A stretch of 64,000 nt of DNA from assembly GCA_965243715.1 (NCBI GenBank), contig CBDEVU010000009.1, positions 558,001 to 622,000 on the forward strand, given 5' to 3'. The notes beneath the pieces were generated by a model. The model had not been told where the DNA came from, made no database searches, and saw only the letters and a list, made by a program, of their open reading frames with translations. Numbering within the stretch: the first letter of the stretch is position 1; each line of letters starts with the position of its first letter. The position numbers and the translations under genes are program-made. This document shows, piece by piece, positions 35,653 to 44,217 of the stretch. This DNA is from UBA11606 sp965243715 (GTDB lineage: Bacteria > Actinomycetota > Acidimicrobiia > Acidimicrobiales > Aldehydirespiratoraceae).

Positions 35653-37014
35653 GTGAGTTCCCCTCGAGTGGTTGCGATTGAACCGTCATCACCTGCCGAT
35701 CGAGCGGGGTTGCTGGTGGGCGATGAGATCGTGGCGATTCGCGGCGAGATACCCCGCGACGTCATTCGCTGGCAGCTGCTAACCGACGAAGCCGAAGTGG
35801 TCCTCGCGGTCGAACGCGGTGCTGCTCAACTTGATGTGGTCGTACATAAAGATGAGGGTCAGCCGTTGGGTGCCGAGGTCCACGCAGCGGTGTTCGACAA
35901 GGTCCAGACCTGCGACAATCACTGCGAGTTCTGCTTCATTCATCAACTGCCAAAGGGGATGCGTCGTTCGCTGTACCTCAAAGATGACGACTACCGATTG
36001 TCCTTCCTATACGGGAACTTCACGACCCTCACCCGTTTTACTGAACTCGATTTCGAGCGTGTCATCACCGAGCGACTATCCCCGCTCAACGTGTCGATTC
36101 ACGCCACCGATCCTGACCTTCGGGCTGATATTCTCAAGAACCGCCGTGGGGCGGTTTCTTTACGCTGGCTGCGAGCGTTGCTCGATCACGACATCGAAGT
36201 CCACGGTCAGGTCGTTGTCTGTCCTGGGGTCAACGATGGCGACGTACTGGACGACACGCTTGCCGGAGTGCTCGAACGCTTCCCGGAACTGGCGAGTGTT
36301 TGTGTCGTACCACTCGGCTTATCGAAATACTCGACCCAGGCGCGTATGCGTGTCCACACTCGCCCCGAAGCACAACGCGTAGTCGAGGTGGTGGAGTTAT
36401 GGCAGGAGATCTTTTTGACCGCGGTGGGGCGACGCATGGTGTTCGCGGCCGATGAGTACTACCTGATGGCCGAGCGGCCTTTCCCGCCCGCGGATAGCTA
36501 CGAGGGTTTCACGATGCACGAGGACGGCATCGGGATGGCTCGGACATTGGAAAACGAATTCTTCAACCCGTCCATTGCTGAGCCGACGGGGCCACGGGCG
36601 GGATTTTTTGCGTGGGTCGACGGCGCGCCCGCTGACGGGTATCGCGCACCCCGGACGTCCACGCCGGTGGGCTTGTCGCCGCGTCGTAACGCTTCCATCG
36701 CGGTACTTACAGGAACCCTTGGTGCGCCAATTATTGAGCCGTTGCTGGCGGCGTCGGGTCGACCCGACGCCCGCGTCTTGGCCGTTCCCAACGACTATTT
36801 TGGCGGCAATATTGGCGTTACCGGCTTAATGGTGGGGGAGGATGTGGCCCGCCTTCTAGAGCGCGAACCCGAAGGGCATCGCTACCTTCTACCCGACGTT
36901 TGCTTGAGCCGAGGGGTCTTTCTCGACGGTATGAACATCGCCGATCTGCCACGCCCCGTCGAAGTCATCTCGACTGACGGTGCGGCTCTTCGGACTGCTT
37001 TGGCGCGACCATGA
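35653..37014 (+). CDS. Radical SAM protein with PDZ-like N-terminus and DUF512
   Basis: A 453-residue protein. Residues 1-65 are a PDZ-like domain ('PSSPADRAGLLVGDEIVAIR'). The radical SAM cysteines are in 'CDNHCEFCFIHQLP' (CxxxCxxC), and the C-terminal half is DUF512 ('MVFAADEYYLMAERPFPP', 'GTLGAPIIEPLLAASG', 'LPDVCLSRGVFLDGM'). The family is conserved next to der in Gram-positive and cyanobacterial genomes, but its substrate is unknown. It overlaps the der start by four bases. It marks the return from the defence island to conserved chromosome. Confidence 0.92.
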   Translation: MSSPRVVAIEPSSPADRAGLLVGDEIVAIRGEIPRDVIRWQLLTDEAEVVLAVERGAAQLDVVVHKDEGQPLGAEVHAAVFDKVQTCDNHCEFCFIHQLPKGMRRSLYLKDDDYRLSFLYGNFTTLTRFTELDFERVITERLSPLNVSIHATDPDLRADILKNRRGAVSLRWLRALLDHDIEVHGQVVVCPGVNDGDVLDDTLAGVLERFPELASVCVVPLGLSKYSTQARMRVHTRPEAQRVVEVVELWQEIFLTAVGRRMVFAADEYYLMAERPFPPADSYEGFTMHEDGIGMARTLENEFFNPSIAEPTGPRAGFFAWVDGAPADGYRAPRTSTPVGLSPRRNASIAVLTGTLGAPIIEPLLAASGRPDARVLAVPNDYFGGNIGVTGLMVGEDVARLLEREPEGHRYLLPDVCLSRGVFLDGMNIADLPRPVEVISTDGAALRTALARP

Positions 37015-38318
37015 GCTTCCCCATTGTCGCCATTGTTGGTCGACCCAATGTGGGTAAATCCACGCTCGTGAACCGCATATTGGCCAAGCGCGTCGCCATC
37101 GTCGAGGAGCGTCCCGGTGTCACCCGGGATCGCAAGGCGGTCGATGCCGAGTGGCAGGGTCGTCACTTCACCCTGCTTGATACAGGGGGCTGGATAGCCA
37201 GCGGCGACGATCTCGACGACAAGGTCAGCGCCCAAAGCGAACAGGCCATGCACGAGGCGGCGGTCGTTGTTTTGGTCGTCGACGCTACGGTCGGGGTCAC
37301 CCCCGAAGATGAACGAGTGGCGCGGTTGCTGCGCCGCACCGAAACTCCGGTGCTCACGGTCGCCAACAAGGTCGACGACCAAAGCCATGAGATCGCTATC
37401 TGGGAGTTCATGGGCCTAGGTCTCGGCTCGCCGTTTCCCGTTAGTGCGCTACACGGGCGGGGTACCGGCGATCTCCTAGACCAGCTGATTTCGTACCTTC
37501 CTCCGAGCGCCTCGAACGAATCCGCCGAACCAACCAACAACAACCCCGACCTTTTCTCGGTTTCTATTGTGGGTCGCCCCAATGTCGGTAAGTCGACCCT
37601 CTTCAATCAACTCATCGGCGAAGAGCGTGCTGTCGTTCACGATCGAGCGGGCACGACCCGCGACGCGATTGACACCATTGTGGAAACGGCTACCGGTCCG
37701 ATTCGTTTCGTCGACACCGCGGGCATGCGGCGCAAGGCCAAGATCGACGAGGACACCGAGTATTACTCGCTTCTGCGGGCTCTCGAGGCGGTGGACGAGT
37801 CTGACGTTTCGCTTCTCGTCATCGACGCAACCAGCGGGGTCACCCATCAGGATCAGCGACTGGCCGAACGAGTCGATGGGGCCGGATGTCCGATCCTTAT
37901 CGTCCTCAACAAGTGGGAACTGCTCAACACCGTGGAGCGCGAGAAGATCGCCGTCGATGTCGAACGCAAACTCGGATTCCTCGGCCAACCGCCGGTCATG
38001 CGACTCTCGGCCCTTACCGGCAAGGGTGTTCTCCGGCTGTGGCCGACCCTGCAGGAGGCGGTGGGTCACTATCGCACCCGCATCGCGACCCGCGACGTTA
38101 ACCAGTGCATCCGGGCGGCCCAGTCGGCCCAACCCGCTCCCCACGGTGCTCGCGTCATGTATGCCACCCAAGGCGCCACCGATCCGCCGACGTTCACCTT
38201 GTTCGCGAATCGTGAGCTACCAAGAACCTATTTGCGCTATCTCGAACGCTCTCTACGTGAGACATTCAACTTGGGATCAACGCCCATTAAGATCAGGGTT
38301 CGACGGCGAAACGACTAG
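37011..38318 (+). CDS. der: Ribosome-assembly GTPase Der (EngA)
   Basis: A 435-residue protein with two tandem GTPase domains, unique to Der. Each has the P-loop 'GRPNVGKST' (near residues 10 and 185), the switch motif ('PGVTRDRK' and 'AGTTRDAID'), 'DTGGW' or 'DTAGM', and NKxD/NKWE. The C-terminal KH-like domain ends 'STPIKIRVRRRND'. Der acts in 50S subunit maturation. The start overlaps the upstream radical SAM gene. Confidence 0.97.
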   Translation: MSFPIVAIVGRPNVGKSTLVNRILAKRVAIVEERPGVTRDRKAVDAEWQGRHFTLLDTGGWIASGDDLDDKVSAQSEQAMHEAAVVVLVVDATVGVTPEDERVARLLRRTETPVLTVANKVDDQSHEIAIWEFMGLGLGSPFPVSALHGRGTGDLLDQLISYLPPSASNESAEPTNNNPDLFSVSIVGRPNVGKSTLFNQLIGEERAVVHDRAGTTRDAIDTIVETATGPIRFVDTAGMRRKAKIDEDTEYYSLLRALEAVDESDVSLLVIDATSGVTHQDQRLAERVDGAGCPILIVLNKWELLNTVEREKIAVDVERKLGFLGQPPVMRLSALTGKGVLRLWPTLQEAVGHYRTRIATRDVNQCIRAAQSAQPAPHGARVMYATQGATDPPTFTLFANRELPRTYLRYLERSLRETFNLGSTPIKIRVRRRND

Positions 38319-38382
38319 GCGCGGTGCCTTATGTCCTTCCGGTCCACTACCTTTAACCACTACCCGCACTGAGGAGCATTAG

Positions 38383-39462
38383 GTGCTAACTTACACTCTG
38401 GCTTCCCTCGCCTTCGTCTGCGTTCTAGCCTCGCTCGTTTACGTGCGCAGTGCGCGCCTGCGACTGCGTGTCGTTTCCTTGGTCGACTCCGAACCGAGCG
38501 CCGATGTCGAAGCGCATTCGGTGGCCTTCTCGGCCTATCGCAAGGAAGCCCACTCGGCGATCGTCTACGCGTTGCTGGCGCTGGCGGCTAGTGCAGTTGC
38601 CTTTGTCGACCACGTAAACATCAGCGCCGCCTTTGGCGTGTTGGCTCTTCCCGCCGTGGCTTCGCTTTGGTGGGCTCGCCTTTCCGTACGTGAGGCTCGT
38701 ATGGCTCGCAACCGCTACGACCTCGAGCGTCGGGCAGGTGAGGCACTCGAACAAGAGCAACTTGCGCCGAAAGCTTGGGCCGCCCGCCTCGCCCCCGAGG
38801 AGGTTCCAAACTTCTCCGGCTTCGAGATCGGCCGCGTGTACCAAGCTGGCTCGGGCCTCATGGCGGGCGACTTCTTTGATGTTCACCGGGTTGGTCCGAC
38901 TCGGGTGGCGGCCGTCATCGGCGACGTAGCCGGTCACGGAATCGAGTCCTCGATCACCGCCTTTCAGGCCAAATACCTGCTACGGGTTTTCCTCCGTCAG
39001 TTCCGCGACCCTGCCCAAGCATTTGAGGAACTCAACGCGCAGCTCGCGGCGGGCGACCGCGACGAAGAGTTCATCTCGGCCGCGGTCATCGTGTTCGATA
39101 CTGAGGCTGGCACCCTTCGCTATGCCTCGGCGGGCCACCCGGCGCTGTTCCTCTTCCAGACAGAAGGCGCATTGCCATTGCGCTCGACCGGCCCTCTACT
39201 GATGCTCGATCCCACCGCCGGGTACTTTTCTCGCGAGATCTCTATGGAGAGCGGCGATCTGGTGGTTATGTACACCGATGGTCTGGCTGAGGCGCGGGCC
39301 AATGTCACCTTGTTCGGTGAGGATCGGATCATCAAAACGGCCGAGCGTGAACTCAATGCTCCCCCCGACGTGCTGTGCAAGGCGCTACTCGACGCTGCCA
39401 AGGATCATGCAGGCGGCGTCATCGACGACGACACCGCGATCATGGCCATTCGTCGCGACTGA
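38383..39462 (+). CDS. SpoIIE-type PP2C serine phosphatase, membrane-bound
   Basis: A 359-residue protein. Three hydrophobic stretches occupy residues 1-110 ('LTYTLASLAFVCVLASLVYV', 'SAIVYALLALAASAVAFV' and one more). The PPM-type phosphatase domain follows: 'FEIGRVYQAGSGLMAGDFFD', 'AAVIGDVAGHGIESS', 'SAGHPALFLF', 'VMYTDGLAEAR' and 'DDDTAIMAI' supply the metal-binding aspartates. Such enzymes dephosphorylate anti-sigma-factor antagonists or related proteins; no partner anti-sigma gene is adjacent, so the pathway is unknown. The start is GTG. Confidence 0.9.
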   Translation: MLTYTLASLAFVCVLASLVYVRSARLRLRVVSLVDSEPSADVEAHSVAFSAYRKEAHSAIVYALLALAASAVAFVDHVNISAAFGVLALPAVASLWWARLSVREARMARNRYDLERRAGEALEQEQLAPKAWAARLAPEEVPNFSGFEIGRVYQAGSGLMAGDFFDVHRVGPTRVAAVIGDVAGHGIESSITAFQAKYLLRVFLRQFRDPAQAFEELNAQLAAGDRDEEFISAAVIVFDTEAGTLRYASAGHPALFLFQTEGALPLRSTGPLLMLDPTAGYFSREISMESGDLVVMYTDGLAEARANVTLFGEDRIIKTAERELNAPPDVLCKALLDAAKDHAGGVIDDDTAIMAIRRD

Positions 39463-39493
39463 CTCCGCGGCCTCTCGTCTAGCCTCGTTCCTT

Positions 39494-39703
39494 GTGCCTT
39501 GGTGTGAGCCGTGCGAGAAAAACTGGACGCCCACCTCGGTCGCTGGGGATGGAGCCTGCCCCAGTTGTGGGGCCCCGCTGGAGGGCACTCCCGGAGTGGT
39601 TCACGCGCCGCAGAAGACGCCCTGGCATTTTTGGCTAGGTGCCGGTCTGGCCGCTATCTACCTCGTGTGGCGGGCGGTCGAAGGTCTCCTGCGCCTCTTC
39701 TAG
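39494..39703 (+). CDS. Small zinc-ribbon membrane protein
   Basis: A 69-residue protein. An N-terminal zinc ribbon has two CxxC pairs ('PWCEPCEKNWTP' and 'GACPSCGAPL'), and residues 47-65 form a membrane helix ('FWLGAGLAAIYLVWRAVEGL'). Similar small proteins are common in this bacterial group; function unknown. The frame extends upstream into the phosphatase gene, so the GTG at 39494 after the phosphatase stop was taken as start. Confidence 0.65.
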   Translation: MPWCEPCEKNWTPTSVAGDGACPSCGAPLEGTPGVVHAPQKTPWHFWLGAGLAAIYLVWRAVEGLLRLF

Positions 39704-39776
39704 CTGATTTTTCGATAATCGGGCTCGTTCGATCCGGTGCGACACTGGACGAACGCGGATACCATCACGGTTGTCA

Positions 39777-39851
39777 CGGGCTGTGGCGCAGCTTGGTTAG
39801 CGCGTCGGTCTGGGGGACCGAAGGTCGGAGGTTCAAATCCTCTCAGCCCGA
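39777..39851 (+). tRNA. tRNA-Pro(GGG)
   Basis: A full cloverleaf of 75 bases: acceptor CGGGCTG/CAGCCCG, D-arm GCGCAGCTTGGTTAGCGC, anticodon stem TCGGT/ACCGA with loop CTGGGGG (anticodon GGG), and T-arm GGAGGTTCAAATCCTC. Discriminator A; CCA not encoded. Confidence 0.97.
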
Positions 39852-39864
39852 CTTCTGAGCCACC

Positions 39865-39880
39865 CCCCGCTACGGCGGGG
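39865..39880 (+). terminator. Hairpin after tRNA-Pro
   Basis: CCCCGC and GCGGGG close a TACG tetraloop 14 bases after the tRNA. The 6-base-pair GC stem with UACG loop is very stable; a short T-rich stretch appears about 20 bases later. Confidence 0.5.
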
Positions 39881-39936
39881 ACGCTCGTCGCTTTGCTCGT
39901 GCGGTTCCTTGGCTGGACGGCCACCTAGTGTGGCGA

Positions 39937-40314
39937 CTACAGCGCGATGGTTGCATCTATTTCGACGAGCATTCCGGCTATAGGGAGCCCCGTCTGGACG
40001 GTAGTCCGAGCCGGGTAGGGCTTATTGAAGTACTCGGCGTAAACGGCGTTCATGGCTTCGAAGTCCTCCATTGAGGTGAGAAAGACGCGCACCTGAACGG
40101 CGTTGTCGAGTTGAGTACCGGCCGCGGCGGCTATGGCCGCGAGGTTCTGCAACGTCTGGTGGGTCTGGGAAGCAATGTCGGTCCCGACTAGTTCGTTATC
40201 TGGGGTGAAGGGACCCTGCCCGGACAGGTAGACGACGCCGTTGGACTTGACGCCAGCGGAATAAGGCCCAGCCGCGGCAGGGATTGCGTCGGTGTGGATT
40301 GCTTCTCTGGTCAC
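39937..40314 (-). CDS. ridA: RidA-family enamine/imine deaminase
   Basis: A 125-residue protein of the YjgF/YER057c/UK114 family. It has 'AAAGPYSAGVKSNGVVYLSG', 'QTLQNLAAIAAAAGT' and the catalytic-arginine region 'PYPARTTVQTGLPIAGMLVE'. RidA hydrolyses reactive enamines and imines formed by PLP enzymes. It lies directly downstream of the D-amino-acid deacylase gene and across from a PLP-dependent D-amino-acid enzyme, which fits clean-up of 2-aminoacrylate-like intermediates. Family members vary in substrate; assignment to the broad family is firm. Confidence 0.9.
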   Translation of the reverse strand: MTREAIHTDAIPAAAGPYSAGVKSNGVVYLSGQGPFTPDNELVGTDIASQTHQTLQNLAAIAAAAGTQLDNAVQVRVFLTSMEDFEAMNAVYAEYFNKPYPARTTVQTGLPIAGMLVEIDATIAL

Positions 40315-40328
40315 GGTTGGCCTTTGGT

Positions 40329-41789
40329 CTAATGGTTGTTGGTTGCTCGCCGTAGCACTTTACCGGCATGCCCTGGTTTGATCCCCGATGGAGTAACACT
40401 CTGGTGCCCGTTGACGACGACCCACTTGATCCCGGTCGGGTTGGCTCGCCGGTCGTAGCTACCCGCATCGTTGATTGTTGGGTAGTCGAAGATCGTCACA
40501 TCTGCGGCCTTTCCGCAGGCGAGTCGGCCGCGGTGGGCGAGTCGGTAGCGGTGGGCGGGGATAGAGGTCATCTTGGCGACGGCGGTGGGGAGGTCGAACA
40601 GGGCTTCATCGCGGCTGAACTGTCCGAGCGTTCGGGGGAAGCTTCCGAGCAGTCTGGGATGGGGAACACCGCCGGTTTGGGGAATGCCGTCGCTACCAAT
40701 CATCGAGCGGGGATGGCTAAGAACCGTGCGCATGTCGGCCTCATTTATCTCAAAGATCACGCAAAGCGAATGCTCGGCGAGAGGAGCCGTTATCACTTTA
40801 ATGGTGATATCGGCCAGCGACCGCCCTTCGTCATCCGCGATCTCTGAGAGGCGGCGGCCTTCGTACTGGGGATAGTCGAGGCAGCGAACCATTTGTACGA
40901 GACGGACTCGATCGGTATCGATGTGATCTGGATCGAAGTATTGGGCAATCGGTCCTGATCCGGCGACGTAGGGGTAGACGTCGAACGCAACATCGAGACC
41001 ATCTCGGTAGGCGGCGTCGATGCGATCAAGGGCGGTTTGGATGGTACCCCAGTGTGGCGGCCAGATCGTTTTGAGGTGGCTAATCTGGACCGCCACACCG
41101 GCTTGGGTCCCCACTAGTAAGGCCTCATCGATGGCGTCCATCAGGTGAGGGCCCTCGTCGCGGAGATGAGTGCTGTAGATTCCGTCGAGGTCGGCTACCC
41201 CACGAGCGAGTTCAATGAGGTCTTCGGTAGTTGCGTGCTTGCCCGGTTCATAGATGAGTCCGGTGGAAACGCCGAGGGCACCCGCTTCGACAGCGCGCCG
41301 CACCATCGTCGAAACGGCCTCTCGTTGCCGTTGGTTCGGTCGCTGACCGTTTAGTCCGGTAAGACCAAGGAGGACGGTATTGTGCCCGACGAACGTGGCC
41401 ATGTTCGGGCCTAGTCCCCGTGTTTCGAGCGTCTCGGTGTACTCACCGAAGTTCGTCCACGGCCCGTCTGTGGCTAGCAGGTCGAGCGACGGCCGGCCGG
41501 GTTGATGCGGGAAGGCGCTGAAGCCGCAACTTCCGCAGATCACGGTTGTGACACCTTGAAGAAGCTTGTTCGGATTAGCCGAATTGCGATGAAGTTCCAT
41601 GTCGTCATGGGTGTGGGCATCTACGAATCCGGGCGTGACGACAAGGCCGGCGGCGTCAATGTTTCGTCGGGCGGGACCAACTTCGTCGATCTCGGCAATC
41701 CACTCGCCGTCGATACCAACATCGCCAATCCGTCCCGGCGCGCCGGTGCCGTCGACGATCAGTCCGTCACGGATCGCGAGGTCAAGCAC
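40329..41789 (-). CDS. N-acyl-D-amino-acid deacylase family amidohydrolase
   Basis: A 486-residue amidohydrolase. The metal-binding 'FVDAHTHDD' (HxH) is near residue 60, with the deacylase hallmark 'LLQGVTTVICGSCGFS' after it. Further metal and substrate residues are in 'YSTHLRDEG' and 'VQISHLK'; the late aspartate is in 'MIGSDGIPQ'. The C-terminus is 'HRGRLACGKAADVTIFDY'. The family releases D-amino acids from N-acylated forms and includes related hydrolases, so the exact substrate is open. It is 14 bases upstream of ridA and divergent from the aldolase gene. Confidence 0.88.
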   Translation of the reverse strand: MLDLAIRDGLIVDGTGAPGRIGDVGIDGEWIAEIDEVGPARRNIDAAGLVVTPGFVDAHTHDDMELHRNSANPNKLLQGVTTVICGSCGFSAFPHQPGRPSLDLLATDGPWTNFGEYTETLETRGLGPNMATFVGHNTVLLGLTGLNGQRPNQRQREAVSTMVRRAVEAGALGVSTGLIYEPGKHATTEDLIELARGVADLDGIYSTHLRDEGPHLMDAIDEALLVGTQAGVAVQISHLKTIWPPHWGTIQTALDRIDAAYRDGLDVAFDVYPYVAGSGPIAQYFDPDHIDTDRVRLVQMVRCLDYPQYEGRRLSEIADDEGRSLADITIKVITAPLAEHSLCVIFEINEADMRTVLSHPRSMIGSDGIPQTGGVPHPRLLGSFPRTLGQFSRDEALFDLPTAVAKMTSIPAHRYRLAHRGRLACGKAADVTIFDYPTINDAGSYDRRANPTGIKWVVVNGHQSVTPSGIKPGHAGKVLRRATNNH

Positions 41790-41879
41790 GGCCTACGCCG
41801 CGGCGTGGTGGGGAAAGAGTTGTTGCGTATGCTGCATCGCAGAGAGCATTATACGCGTAGTGTCTGAGGGGAGGGTTAA

Positions 41880-42497
41880 ATGTCGTGGACTGATGAGGAG
41901 TTTCTGGAAACGCTTCGAGCTAAACCTCTGATCGCCATCCTGCGAGGGCTAGGGGCTGTCGAGGCGGCGAATCTGGCCCGCCGTATCGTCGCCATGGGTG
42001 TTCCTTTGGTCGAGGTCACCATCCAAGACAAGGCGGGTTTGGAGGCTCTAGAAGCGGTCGCGACTGAGGCCCTGCGAGGCGACTTTCGTGTCGGTGCTGG
42101 CTCAGTGCGTACCGCGGCGATGGCTCATCAGGCGATTGATGCTGGCGCGTCGTACTTGGTTTCTCCGGGTCTCTCCGAAGCGGTGCTTGACGTCGCCCGG
42201 CTACGTTTCGTCCCCGCCCTTCCGGGCATCGCAACGCCGTCGGAACTCCAACGAGCGGTTGACTACGGGGTGGTAGCCGCCAAGGTATTCCCGGCCGCCC
42301 AACTTGGTGGACCGGCGTTCATCCGCGCTCTGCGGGGCCCGTTCCCGACCATTGCCCTAGTCCCCACAGGCGGGGTGAATCTGCTCCAGGCCCAGGACTA
42401 TTTCGATGCCGGCGCGACGGCTATTGGTGTGGGCGGTCGGTTGACGGTGGACGGCGGACTTGATGAACTTGAACAGTGGCTAGAGACGCGCTCGTGA
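41880..42497 (+). CDS. KDPG/KHG-type 2-keto aldolase (Eda family)
   Basis: A 205-residue TIM-barrel aldolase. 'PLIAILRGL' opens the barrel, the acid/base region is 'VPLVEVTIQD', 'VGAGSVRTAAMAHQAIDAGA' follows, and the Schiff-base lysine is in 'VVAAKVFPAAQLGG'. 'PTGGVN' binds phosphate. It would cleave a 2-keto-3-deoxy sugar acid or 4-hydroxy-2-oxoglutarate. In this cluster a hydroxy-keto acid from amino-acid breakdown is as likely a substrate as KDPG. A strong ribosome site (GAGGGGAGGG) precedes the ATG. The stop overlaps the next gene's GTG. Confidence 0.88.
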   Translation: MSWTDEEFLETLRAKPLIAILRGLGAVEAANLARRIVAMGVPLVEVTIQDKAGLEALEAVATEALRGDFRVGAGSVRTAAMAHQAIDAGASYLVSPGLSEAVLDVARLRFVPALPGIATPSELQRAVDYGVVAAKVFPAAQLGGPAFIRALRGPFPTIALVPTGGVNLLQAQDYFDAGATAIGVGGRLTVDGGLDELEQWLETRS

Positions 42498-43726
42498 CTG
42501 TCGACCACGTATTTAGCCCCACTGACAAGGGGATCCCCGCCGATTTAATTGGCCAACCGTCGAGTTCGTTAGTCGGCCGAAATATCTACGACGGGTCGTT
42601 CCCCTCGCCTCTCGTGGTGGCCTATCGCACCCGAATCCAGCACAACTTGGACCTGATGGCTCGCTGGGCCCGGCATCACGGTGTGGAACTGGCACCGCAC
42701 GCCAAGACGACCATGGCCCCCAAACTCATTGCCCGTCAGGTTGAAGCAGGCGCGGTGGCGGTGGCCGTAGCCACCATGACGCAAGTCAGGTCTCTGGTCG
42801 CACTCGGCGTGCGGCGGGTCGTCCTCGCCAATCAGTTAGTCAACACGGCCGCGATCGAGTGGGCAGGCGACGCTATCGAGGCGGGGCTAGACCTCAGCGT
42901 CTTTGTTGATTCCCCAGACGGATTGGCCCTCCTCTGCGGTGATCGAGCGACGATCGGGGTGTTGTTGGAGGTGGGCGGCGCTGGCGGTCGCAGTGGCACC
43001 AGGTCAAGAGCGAGCGCCATCGAGTTGGGTGAAACGGTAGCCAAGACCCCGGGAGTCGAGTTGAGAGGGGTCGCCGGGTACGAAGGGATGTTCTTTGATC
43101 AGTCGACGCCGACTGAGCGCACAGCCGTGCGTAGCTACCTGCGCGAGATGGTTAGCGTCTACGAAGCACTCGATCAGCGGAACTTGTTCGCTCCGGGGTT
43201 GACCCCGGTACTTACGGCTGGAGGTAGCGCCTGCTTTGACGACGTGGCCGAAATCCTCACCCAGGTGACCGGCGCGACCAAGCCCGAGGTCTGGATTCGA
43301 CCGGGTTGCTATCTGACTCACGACCACGGCGTCTATGAATCCATCTCGCCCCTGCGAGCAAACCCGTCGTGGCCTCCGCTTCGCGGGGCTCTTGAGGTCA
43401 TTGCCCAAGTGCTGTCTCGACCGGAGCCCTCGCTAGCCCTGCTTGATGCTGGAAGGCGTGATCTATCCTTTGATTCGGGCCTGCCCCGAGCGTTGACTTA
43501 TCGATCGAAGCAAGCTCCTTGGACGGTGGCGCCTCACCGCTGGGAGATCACCAGCCTCATGGACCATCACACGTTCTTGTCCGTCGCGGCAACCGATCCT
43601 CTCGGCGTGGGCGACTTCGTAACTTTAGGGATATCGCATCCGTGTACCACCTTTGACAAGTGGCGACACATTCCAGAGGTAGATGACAACGGCACCGTCG
43701 TCGACGTGATAGCTACGAACTTCTGA
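42494..43726 (+). CDS. D-threonine aldolase / D-serine dehydratase-like PLP enzyme
   Basis: A ~410-residue protein with an alanine-racemase-like N-terminal barrel. The PLP lysine is in 'ELAPHAKTTMAPKLIARQ'; 'VLLEVGGAGGRSGTRS' binds the cofactor phosphate region. The C-terminal domain has the metal site 'LGISHPCTTFDKW' (HxC), as in eukaryote-type D-serine dehydratase and D-threonine aldolase. It would act on a D-hydroxy amino acid. The GTG overlapping the aldolase stop (GTGA) was chosen over the slightly longer frame starting at 42476. Together with the deacylase, RidA and the aldolase it suggests D-amino-acid scavenging. Confidence 0.85.
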   Translation: MTVDHVFSPTDKGIPADLIGQPSSSLVGRNIYDGSFPSPLVVAYRTRIQHNLDLMARWARHHGVELAPHAKTTMAPKLIARQVEAGAVAVAVATMTQVRSLVALGVRRVVLANQLVNTAAIEWAGDAIEAGLDLSVFVDSPDGLALLCGDRATIGVLLEVGGAGGRSGTRSRASAIELGETVAKTPGVELRGVAGYEGMFFDQSTPTERTAVRSYLREMVSVYEALDQRNLFAPGLTPVLTAGGSACFDDVAEILTQVTGATKPEVWIRPGCYLTHDHGVYESISPLRANPSWPPLRGALEVIAQVLSRPEPSLALLDAGRRDLSFDSGLPRALTYRSKQAPWTVAPHRWEITSLMDHHTFLSVAATDPLGVGDFVTLGISHPCTTFDKWRHIPEVDDNGTVVDVIATNF

Positions 43727-43761
43727 TACGAAGTTTCAGCGGTCTGCTCAGGGGTGTGTGC

Positions 43762-43767
43762 TACAAT
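43762..43767 (+). promoter_or_regulatory. Possible extended -10 promoter for the 43.8-48.3 kb operon
   Basis: TACAAT preceded by TGC gives an extended -10 (TGnTACAAT), 27 bases before the ATG. No good -35 box is seen 17 bases upstream. Confidence 0.35.
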
Positions 43768-43794
43768 TTGAGCGAGCGAACGGATGTGACCTAG

Positions 43795-44217
43795 ATGTGG
43801 GATGAGTTGAGGTTGCAACTGGGTCCTGAATTCGCCTACTTTCCTGGCTCTTGGTTTTGCGTGCCAGAAGAAGAGATTTTCCCCGCGAAGGGTAAACCAA
43901 TCGATGATCCAGTTGAGGATGACCTAGTTTCAAAGAGGCGCTTTGAGGAGAAGAGGCGCCCAGTAGTTCTCGTTACCAGTCACGGTCCCAACTCCCGGGT
44001 GTTGTCGCGGTCCGCTTCCGTTGAGACCAGGTTCAGTCATTACAAGCACGCACACGAGGGTCCCCCGCTTCGCTGTTGCCTGCTTAAGGATGGTTGGATC
44101 AATTATGAAGTGCCGGTTAATCTGCCGATTTCTCTTCTTGGCGAAGACAACTATTATTGTCCCGAACCGGACGCACCGTGGTTGCTATCTGAATTGAGGC
44201 GGGCAGGTGCCTTGTGA
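43795..44217 (+). CDS. Unknown 140-aa protein, first gene of a putative defence operon
   Basis: I do not recognise the family. The N-terminus is aromatic and acidic ('EFAYFPGSWFCVPEEEIFPA'). The middle reads 'KRRPVVLVTSHGPNSRVLSR', which faintly recalls the start of MazF/PemK-type toxins (RP-V-V-V-S), and 'KHAHEGPPLRCCLLKDGW' follows with a Cys pair. That resemblance is too weak to assign a toxin function. The stop overlaps the next start by four bases (GTGA), so it is coupled to the sigma-like gene. Confidence 0.6.
   Translation: MWDELRLQLGPEFAYFPGSWFCVPEEEIFPAKGKPIDDPVEDDLVSKRRFEEKRRPVVLVTSHGPNSRVLSRSASVETRFSHYKHAHEGPPLRCCLLKDGWINYEVPVNLPISLLGEDNYYCPEPDAPWLLSELRRAGAL

Noticed and set aside
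40368..40847. 159-codon frame antisense to the deacylase gene
   Set aside because: The sense gene has clear metal-binding motifs throughout; the antisense frame is a shadow.
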